Below, piece after piece: positions 1-4,669 of a stretch of DNA of 5,407 bases. Under the pieces are notes generated by a model, which made no database searches, was not told the DNA's origin, and saw nothing but the letters and a program-made list of their open reading frames with translations. This DNA is from an uncultured Oscillospiraceae bacterium. GTDB taxonomy: Bacteria > Bacillota > Clostridia > Oscillospirales > Oscillospiraceae. Within the stretch, counting starts at the first letter, position 1, and each line of letters opens with the position of its first letter. Where the stretch lies: contig CAJOOV010000055.1 of assembly GCA_905236265.1 (NCBI GenBank), positions 1 through 5,407 on the forward strand, read 5' to 3'. Both the position numbers and the translations under genes were made by a program.

Positions 1-659
1 AAGACTACGTCCGGGTATTCCTGTGCCAGTCTGTGCATGACCTCCCGCCAAAGCCGGGAGGTGGCAAGGACGTTGGCCTTGTCAACGCTGGTCACCTTAT
101 GCCTGCGAAGGCGGGCAAGCTCGAAGGCCTTGCGTCCGATGCGCTCAATCTCCATCTCGGAGTACGCCATCAGATCCGTGGCCTCCTGTCCCCGATCCTC
201 CGTCTGATACCGCTCCCGCTTTCCGAAATAGATGCCGCCGGTCAGCTCCCGCACCATCATAATGTCGAAGCCCTGCTCCGCCGTCTCCCGCTTCAGGGGA
301 GAGGCATCCTCCATTCCCTTGCGCATGGCCGCAGGGCGAAGGTTGGTGAACAGACCCAAATCCTTGCGGATAGCCAGAAGTGCCGTCTCAGGGCGCTGCT
401 CTGCCGGTCTGTCACTGCCCCATCTGGGGCCGCCCACTGCTCCGAGAAGCACTGCGTCACAGCTTTTGCACACCTCCGCCGTGCCCTCCGGGTAGCTCTT
501 GCCCACGGCATCGGTGGCGCAGCCGCCCATCAGTACGTCAACATACTGAAAATCGTGTCCGTACTTCTCCCCTACGGTATTCATCACCTTCACTGCCTCG
601 TTGACGATCTCCGGGCCGATGCCGTCCCCCCGGATCAGTGCAATCTTAAAGCTGCTCAT
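1..659 (-). CDS. leuB: 3-isopropylmalate dehydrogenase, N-terminal 219 codons (runs off left edge)
   Basis: This is the NAD-dependent cytosolic enzyme that oxidises and decarboxylates 3-isopropylmalate to 2-oxoisocaproate, the third step of leucine synthesis. The reading frame is open from the ATG at 659 to the window edge, giving about 60% of the family's usual ~350-360 residues. Visible motifs are the N-terminal GDGIGPE (residues 11-17), LLGAVGGP (71-78), LGLFTNLRP (101-109), RELTGGIYFG (137-146) and SVDKANVL (191-198). By comparison with the Thermus enzyme, Arg98, Arg108, Arg137, Tyr144 and Lys194 fit the substrate and catalytic positions. The metal-binding aspartates and the NAD-binding end lie outside the window. 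RELTGGIYFG followed by VDKANVL separates it from isocitrate or tartrate dehydrogenases. The start is fixed by GAGG at 667-670, 7 nt upstream. The upstream neighbour is an unrelated exonuclease ending in a terminator, so leuB begins its own transcription unit here. Confidence 0.96.
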   Translation of the reverse strand, partial: MSSFKIALIRGDGIGPEIVNEAVKVMNTVGEKYGHDFQYVDVLMGGCATDAVGKSYPEGTAEVCKSCDAVLLGAVGGPRWGSDRPAEQRPETALLAIRKDLGLFTNLRPAAMRKGMEDASPLKRETAEQGFDIMMVRELTGGIYFGKRERYQTEDRGQEATDLMAYSEMEIERIGRKAFELARLRRHKVTSVDKANVLATSRLWREVMHRLAQEYPDVV

Positions 660-693
660 AGTAAAACCTCGATTCCTGAGAAATGCTGTACTT

Positions 694-722
694 ATTGTAA
701 ATGCTCTTGGGAAAAAAAGCAA
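694..722 (-). promoter_or_regulatory. Candidate sigma-A promoter of leuB
   Basis: Read on the minus strand, TTGCTT (717-722) is followed after exactly 17 nt by TACAAT (694-699). The -10 matches the consensus at 5 of 6 positions and the -35 at 3 of 6. A start about 7 nt further on would give a 5' leader of roughly 25-30 nt, containing the GAGG ribosome site at 667-670. That leaves no room for a leucine T-box or attenuator. The promoter lies just downstream of the exonuclease terminator, which supports independent transcription of leuB. The weak -35 keeps confidence moderate. Confidence 0.5.
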
Positions 723-744
723 GTAAGTATCACAGGAAACCGGA

Positions 745-784
745 ACAGAAACGAAAACAAGCCCGCCAACGGTCACTGGCGGAC
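745..784 (-). terminator. Intrinsic terminator of the exonuclease gene, overlapping its stop codon
   Basis: On the minus strand the arms GTCCGCCA (777-784) and TGGCGGGC (761-768) pair over 8 bp, with one G-T wobble, around an 8-nt loop (769-776). A T-rich tract, TTGTTTTCGTTT, follows at about 749-760. The first arm lies in the last codons of the exonuclease, and its TGA stop (773-775) is in the loop, so the 3' UTR is essentially the second half of the hairpin. The stem is GC-rich and the T tract is interrupted by C and G, which makes this a good but not perfect intrinsic terminator. Confidence 0.75.
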
Positions 785-1825
785 TTGGTTCTCTCCTTTT
801 CGGTTTTTCTGATCCGGTTTCCTGCGGCGGCGGGAGGAGGAGGGGCGGCGGTGTTTCCGGGGAATCTGGTTTACCTCAATCCGCCTGCCGCCCTGACGGC
901 AAAGGCGGAACAGGTCGTCAGGAAGTACTTCTTCGGGATACACGCAGAGCTGTCCCTGATGGCGGTGCAGTCTGTCCTCCCGGAAGGTCATCACCCCAAG
1001 GAACTTCCCATGCTCCCCGCACCGGCTGCGAGAGACATAGTAGTTATCCAACTGATACCAGTTGCCACTGCAGAGAAGACCGTCGCATTCAGGGCAGTGA
1101 TAGATGCGTGCCGAACGGCTTTTCAGCCCGTCCCGAACATCGGCAAAGGAACCGCACCGCCGGCTGATGACCGGCTGCTCCTCCTGCAGCAGAATGTCCA
1201 AATCCCCTCTGGCAAGGGAGGCTGCCTCAAGGCGCTGCACCTCCCGCAGATCGTGCTCGATGCGGTCCAGCTCCGCCTCGCTGGGCAGAGCGCCAAAGCG
1301 GCGAACCAGCTCAGCGCCGATAAGAGCGGTGTAGTGGGCGTCGTTTCCGGCATCGTGGAACAGCATCTGCGACTCCAGCCCCAGCGCACTCACGGCGGCT
1401 TCAAGGGAGGTCTGATGTACGGTTTTCAGCACCAGCAGGTCAAAGGCACGCTGGAGGTCATAGATCTCCAGATCAAGATACTGCTCCATGCCGTACCAGC
1501 AAAGATTTGTGTCCAGCACTCTTGCGTCACAGGTGCCCCATGTGAAGAAGCTGGCATCCTTACCGCACCAGCGAAAGAACTCTCCTGCCACCTTTCGGAA
1601 ACTGCCCGCCTTTTTCAGCTCCGCCTGCTCCATGGGAACCAGCTTTTTTACCTGATGATGGAGCTTTTTGTGGATGGTCGGTTTTACCCACGCCGAAAAA
1701 GCGTCCCCGCTGTCCTGCCAATCGTGCAGGCGGTAGGCGCCAATCTGTAAGATTTCATCAATTTTATCCGCTTCGGAGCGGGGATAGCCCTGATTCCACT
1801 CCAAGTCAAAAAACACTGTACTCAT
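773..1825 (-). CDS. DEDDh-family 3'-5' exonuclease with C-terminal zinc-binding-like cluster and basic tail
   Basis: This 350-residue protein starts with the RNase T/DNA polymerase epsilon-type exonuclease fold, whose members remove 3' nucleotides from RNA or DNA using two metal ions. Exo I is FFDLEWNQ with Asp7 and Glu9. Exo II is in TWGTCDARVL with Asp100. Exo III is HDAGND, with His157 and Asp162 in the HxAxxD arrangement that defines the DEDDh class. Residues 182-220 are charged and probably helical. Residues 244-272 hold CPEC (Cys244, Cys247), Cys252, Cys269 and His272, which could bind zinc. Residues 314-350 contain 15 Arg/Lys in 37, suggesting nucleic-acid contact. I chose the ATG at 1825 because Exo I begins only seven residues later, and because the frame upstream (to a TTG at 1978) runs through the promoter and lacks family features. 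There is no Shine-Dalgarno sequence before this ATG. The natural substrate cannot be told from sequence. It is transcribed divergently from the esterase. Confidence 0.9.
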   Translation of the reverse strand: MSTVFFDLEWNQGYPRSEADKIDEILQIGAYRLHDWQDSGDAFSAWVKPTIHKKLHHQVKKLVPMEQAELKKAGSFRKVAGEFFRWCGKDASFFTWGTCDARVLDTNLCWYGMEQYLDLEIYDLQRAFDLLVLKTVHQTSLEAAVSALGLESQMLFHDAGNDAHYTALIGAELVRRFGALPSEAELDRIEHDLREVQRLEAASLARGDLDILLQEEQPVISRRCGSFADVRDGLKSRSARIYHCPECDGLLCSGNWYQLDNYYVSRSRCGEHGKFLGVMTFREDRLHRHQGQLCVYPEEVLPDDLFRLCRQGGRRIEVNQIPRKHRRPSSSRRRRKPDQKNRKGENQVRQ

Positions 1826-1832
1826 AAGAGAG

Positions 1833-1861
1833 ATTTTAGTATATTTTCGCCTGCATGTCAA
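1833..1861 (-). promoter_or_regulatory. Strong sigma-A promoter of the exonuclease, placed for a leaderless mRNA
   Basis: On the minus strand a perfect TTGACA (1856-1861) is followed by a 17-nt spacer (1839-1855) and TAAAAT (1833-1838), which matches the -10 at 5 of 6 positions. Only 7 nt (CTCTCTT) separate the -10 from the ATG at 1825. Transcription normally begins about 7 nt past the -10, so the mRNA should start at or within a base or two of the ATG. The pyrimidine-only gap has no ribosome-binding purine run, which fits leaderless translation. The elements are seen directly. The start site is inferred. Confidence 0.75.
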
Positions 1862-1907
1862 TGAATCCGCCTGAGTTTTTCTACTCACTTCCGAAGGGGA
1901 AACATGG

Positions 1908-1933
1908 ACAGCGGACTTGCTTTTCTCCGCTGT
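1908..1933. promoter_or_regulatory. 8-bp perfect inverted repeat over the esterase promoter (possible operator or hairpin)
   Basis: ACAGCGGA (1908-1915) and TCCGCTGT (1926-1933) are perfect reverse complements separated by 10 nt. The candidate -35 element of the rightward promoter lies in the spacer, and the right arm is inside its 17-nt -35/-10 gap. A dimeric regulator binding both arms would cover the -35 region. The right arm is followed by TTTT on the plus strand, so it could also form a weak terminator against rightward read-through. An 8-bp repeat at this spacing is expected about once by chance in a window this size, so only its location argues for function. Confidence 0.35.
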
Positions 1934-1945
1934 TTTATGTAAAAT
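1917..1945 (+). promoter_or_regulatory. Candidate sigma-A promoter of the secreted esterase
   Basis: TTGCTT (1917-1922), a 17-nt spacer (1923-1939) and TAAAAT (1940-1945) form a promoter-like pair. The -35 is the same hexamer as in the candidate leuB promoter. The predicted start near 1952 gives a leader of about 40 nt that contains the ribosome site. A GATAAT at 1967-1972 was considered as an alternative -10, but it has no -35 and would start transcription inside the ribosome site. The -35s of this promoter and the divergent exonuclease promoter are separated by 55 bp. Confidence 0.5.
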
Positions 1946-1976
1946 GGAAGAGTATGAGATTTGAGTGATAATTTTC

Positions 1977-1983
1977 AAAGGAG
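1977..1983 (+). promoter_or_regulatory. Ribosome binding site of the esterase
   Basis: AAAGGAG ends 9 nt before the ATG at 1993. This spacing is slightly long but normal for Bacillota. It fixes the start codon, which is immediately followed by a well-formed signal peptide. Confidence 0.85.
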
Positions 1984-1992
1984 ATCGTATTT

Positions 1993-4587
1993 ATGGTCAG
2001 TGCAAAACGTCTGATCTCAACTGTTTTGGTGATCTGCCTGCTGCTGGGGCTGAGTCCGGTTACGGCTTTTGCCGCTGAATCGGAGGCCGGGGCAGAGGAG
2101 GTCGCTGTTTCCGATTTGTCTTCGGAGAAAGAGGAGACCGAAGAGGAGCCAGGTGAGCCTGTCTCTGACGCAGAACCTGAACCTGCGCAGGAGGAGACAG
2201 AGGAAGTCACACAGGAGCCTGTAGAGCCTGCGACAGAGGCAGGCGTTGAAGAGCCGACCCAGCCGGAGGAGGAGCCTGCCCCGGAAGAGGAAAGCGCCGC
2301 AGATGACCCCACACAGGCGCAGGAGACGGAGGATGAACCACCGGAGGAGGAACCGTCGAAGGAGGACCCGTCGGAGACAGTGACCTCAGAGGAGATTACG
2401 GAGTCTGTGGCGGACGAGCCTTTGAACGACTCCCTGTCTGTGACAGAGAAGACGCTTGCTCTTCGCTATGATGACCGCTATTCCTTTGCCGATGCGTATC
2501 CCGGATACTCTATTCTGCAAATCGAAACAAAAAAAGTCTGGTCTTATCGTGTGGAGCAGGGTATGAAAACGGATATACAGGATGCCGCTGTGCTGATAAC
2601 AAACGGGAAGTCAGATACCGATGTGATCGCAGTGGGAACGGGGGTCGCCAGAGTGCTGCTTGTCCCCGGCGATTCCCTTGCCAGAGCAAAAAAGGCGCTG
2701 CAGGCAGGGCACATTTTTGACCGCTCCGCTCCGCTCCCAAAGGGAGAGGTGCCGATTCCCTGCATCAGTGTAACAGTCACGGTAAAGGCCGCAAAGCTGA
2801 CCCTGTTCTTCCTCGCCGGTCAGAGCAATATGGAGGGGCTTTGCAACGGCGGCGGCTGGGCAAGGGACTCCATTGTCTGTACGCCCGGCACGGTGTATTC
2901 CACTTACCTTCCCGCTGCCATGGAGGATGCGGGGAGGGCTTCCTATGTCGCCGGGGGACGAAAGCCCTCTCCGCTCACCTCAGCAGGAGACGACGGCTGG
3001 GAGGGCAGGGTACAGGCATATCTCCCCGCCTCCCTTACCTCAAACAGCTCCCTGAAAAAAACCGCCCTTGCCTACCCTCTCAACGCCCTGACCGGCGACG
3101 GCTCCGGTAAAACCGGCCCAGACAGTGCCATCGGGTACGAGTGGAACCGTCTCACAGGGGACAAGGTCTGGCTGGTCAATGTGGCATGGAGCGGCTCCTC
3201 TATCCGCAACTGGCAGCCGGGAAAGCCCTGTTTTGAGCGTGCTTTTGCCGCTATGCAGCAGACGGTTCAGATCTATTGGGCTGAGCTGAGCGCCGGGCAT
3301 TTTGAGCGTGGAACCACTGCCATGTACTGGCTTCAGGGGGAGGCTGACCGCACCATTTCCGCCGAAAACTATACTGACTGCTTCGAGAGCATGTTGAACG
3401 GCTTGAAGCAGGCGGGCAAGATCAATTATACCGGAATCATTTCTGTCCGTTCCGCCATGAATTCCCAAAACAACTATCAGGGGGCGGAAGACCTTTATCT
3501 CACCGGCCCCCGTATCTCCCAGTATGCCATTGCCGCAGATGCGAACTATCCCACCGTTTTTATGGTGAGTAATGCCAACGAGAGCTGGATTGGAGATCAG
3601 GAAGTTAAGGACTATTTCTCCGATGCCTATCCGGGAGGACGGCTGGATTATCCCGGACGAGCCGGGGCAAACCGCACCCTGCCTGTCACGGCTGCGGCCG
3701 TCCACAGCTATATCCACTATACCCAGCTTGGCCATAACGAGAACGGTCTGACTGCCGCCAGAGGGATGTATGAGGCAATCCAGGGTTCGGCAAAGCCTCA
3801 GAGCGTCACCTGGCGCTATGTGAAGGGCAATCACTTCGCCGTTGCAACGGTATTGCCCAGAAAGTCCATTGTTGCGGTTCCCGTTGTCTCTCCTGTTTAC
3901 ACCGCCAAAAAGGTGAAGCTGAGCTATGACACCAAACAGGTGAGGTACACCCCCGCCACAGGCGCACTCACCTCTGTCAACGGCGCTTATACCACCGTCA
4001 CCGCAAGCTACGGGAAAACGGCATTGTCAACCATGACCATGCGAAGCTGTGCTTCGCCTGCCGGATTGAAGGCTGTCAACACCACTGCCGGGGTCAGTGT
4101 GAGCTGGACGGCTGTGAAGAATGCCCAGAAGTACCGTGTCTATTATAGGACCGGAAACGGGAGCTGGGTCGGCGCAGGAGTCACCGCCGGAACCCAGTTC
4201 TTAATCCGGAGTCTGAAGAGCGGGACGAATTACAGATTTACAGTACGCTGTGTAGACAGCAAGGTGACGGTCTTTACCAGCGGATTCGACCCCGCCGGGG
4301 TGAGCGTGACCTATATTGCTGCCCCCGTCATTCAAAGGCTTCAGGCGGGTAAGGGCAGTGTCACCCTCACATGGTCAAAACGTCCCGGTGCAGCCCTCTA
4401 CCGTGTCTTCTATAAGACGGCAAACGGGAGCTGGGTGAGAGCGGGAGACACGAAGGCAGTCAGCATGAGCGTGAAAAATCTGCCCCGAGGCAATTATACC
4501 TTTACTGTTCGCTGTCTCAGCGCAGATAAGAAGAGCTATACCAGCAGCTATTATGCCGCAGGAAAGCAGGTCAGCGTAAGCAGATAG
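1993..4587 (+). CDS. Secreted multidomain SGNH esterase (sialate O-acetylesterase/SASA-like) with acidic linker and two FN3 domains
   Basis: This 864-residue exported protein probably removes acyl (acetyl) groups from glycans outside the cell. Residues 1-27 are a signal peptide: Lys5-Arg6, a hydrophobic core, and AFA before the cleavage site. Residues 29-146 are a disordered, strongly acidic region with 48 Asp/Glu, 16 Pro and only 2 Lys. Residues about 150-265 look like a Big2/Ig-type region with an insertion (VGTGVARVLL, then VTVTV). The esterase domain spans about 268-597. Its motifs are LAGQSNMEG with nucleophile Ser278, WSGSSIRNW (399-407) where an oxyanion-hole Gly is expected, WLQGEAD (446-452), and a C-terminal HYTQLGHNENG with His575 as the probable catalytic base. 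The position three residues before that His, usually Asp, is His571. Residues about 604-682 form a second Ig-like segment, and 687-864 hold two FN3-like repeats. No LPXTG, SLH, dockerin or transmembrane anchor is visible, so it may be released or held by charge or by the FN3 units. The exact substrate is unknown; xylan or sialic-acid acetyl groups are family-based possibilities. Confidence 0.87.
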   Translation: MVSAKRLISTVLVICLLLGLSPVTAFAAESEAGAEEVAVSDLSSEKEETEEEPGEPVSDAEPEPAQEETEEVTQEPVEPATEAGVEEPTQPEEEPAPEEESAADDPTQAQETEDEPPEEEPSKEDPSETVTSEEITESVADEPLNDSLSVTEKTLALRYDDRYSFADAYPGYSILQIETKKVWSYRVEQGMKTDIQDAAVLITNGKSDTDVIAVGTGVARVLLVPGDSLARAKKALQAGHIFDRSAPLPKGEVPIPCISVTVTVKAAKLTLFFLAGQSNMEGLCNGGGWARDSIVCTPGTVYSTYLPAAMEDAGRASYVAGGRKPSPLTSAGDDGWEGRVQAYLPASLTSNSSLKKTALAYPLNALTGDGSGKTGPDSAIGYEWNRLTGDKVWLVNVAWSGSSIRNWQPGKPCFERAFAAMQQTVQIYWAELSAGHFERGTTAMYWLQGEADRTISAENYTDCFESMLNGLKQAGKINYTGIISVRSAMNSQNNYQGAEDLYLTGPRISQYAIAADANYPTVFMVSNANESWIGDQEVKDYFSDAYPGGRLDYPGRAGANRTLPVTAAAVHSYIHYTQLGHNENGLTAARGMYEAIQGSAKPQSVTWRYVKGNHFAVATVLPRKSIVAVPVVSPVYTAKKVKLSYDTKQVRYTPATGALTSVNGAYTTVTASYGKTALSTMTMRSCASPAGLKAVNTTAGVSVSWTAVKNAQKYRVYYRTGNGSWVGAGVTAGTQFLIRSLKSGTNYRFTVRCVDSKVTVFTSGFDPAGVSVTYIAAPVIQRLQAGKGSVTLTWSKRPGAALYRVFYKTANGSWVRAGDTKAVSMSVKNLPRGNYTFTVRCLSADKKSYTSSYYAAGKQVSVSR
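2077..2430 (+). other. Low-complexity Glu/Pro-rich coding stretch in the esterase
   Basis: These 118 codons (residues 29-146) carry 48 acidic residues, 16 prolines and just two lysines, a net charge near -46, directly after the signal peptide. The DNA is dominated by GAG/GAA and CCT/CCG codons without an exact repeat unit. Such stretches usually act as extended, unfolded spacers through the cell wall, and they may bind divalent cations. That role is inference. The stretch probably changes length quickly between strains. Confidence 0.85.
4051..4584 (+). repeat. Tandem FN3-like domain duplication, 89-codon period
   Basis: Two units of about 89 residues (687-775 and 776-864) end the esterase. 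Shared wording includes VSVSWTAV against VTLTWSKR, YRVYYRTGNGSWV against YRVFYKTANGSWV, and NYRFTVRC against NYTFTVRC. The codons at 4132-4170 and 4399-4437 agree at 33 of 39 bases, offset by exactly 267 nt, showing origin by internal duplication. Domains of this kind are common in surface proteins of gut Clostridia, where they act as spacers or carbohydrate or cell-wall contacts. The role here is inferred. Confidence 0.85.
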
Positions 4588-4601
4588 ACCAAAAGAATAG
4601 A

Positions 4602-4650
4602 ACGCTGCCTCTGCAAGGCTCCGAGAGCCCGGCAGAGGCAGCGTCTTTTT
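4602..4650. terminator. Nested-hairpin intrinsic terminator between convergent genes
   Basis: ACGCTGCCTCTGC (4602-4614) pairs perfectly with GCAGAGGCAGCGT (4632-4644), a 13-bp stem. Its loop contains a second perfect hairpin, GGCTC-CGA-GAGCC. On the plus strand CTTTTT follows (4645-4650), ending the esterase transcript 15 nt after its stop. On the minus strand the same stem is followed by TCTATTCTTTT, so it can also end the helicase transcript, whose stop is 20-25 nt upstream on that strand. The plus-strand direction is the stronger. Confidence 0.92.
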
Positions 4651-4669
4651 GTCTTAGTTCCGGCGAAGG

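Noticed and set aside
33..812. Plus-strand open frame of 259 codons antisense to leuB
   Set aside because: leuB on the minus strand has every expected motif. The antisense product has no signature and crosses the leuB promoter and the exonuclease terminator.
701..1750. Long plus-strand open frame of 349 codons antisense to the exonuclease
   Set aside because: It has no ribosome site and no recognisable domain, and it is fully covered by a gene with intact catalytic motifs on the other strand. Long antisense frames are expected in GC-rich coding DNA.
778..1928. Short direct repeat flanking the exonuclease: 778-796 and 1910-1928 agree at 16 of 19 bases (core GCGGACTTG)
   Set aside because: It was considered as a target-site duplication or attachment pair. 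A match this good is expected about once by chance in a window this size, there is no recombinase, and one copy lies inside the exonuclease coding end.
1967..1972. GATAAT as the -10 of the esterase promoter
   Set aside because: There is no -35 at 16-18 nt upstream, and transcription would begin inside the ribosome site. The pair at 1917-1945 is better.
1826..1978. A 51-codon N-terminal extension of the exonuclease starting at a TTG (1978)
   Set aside because: It runs through the near-consensus promoter, has no ribosome site, starts only 14 bp from the divergent gene's ATG and adds no family feature. The domain begins at the ATG at 1825.
3040..3834. Minus-strand open frame of 264 codons inside the esterase
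   Set aside because: It is the shadow of the SGNH domain, with no ribosome site or recognisable domain.
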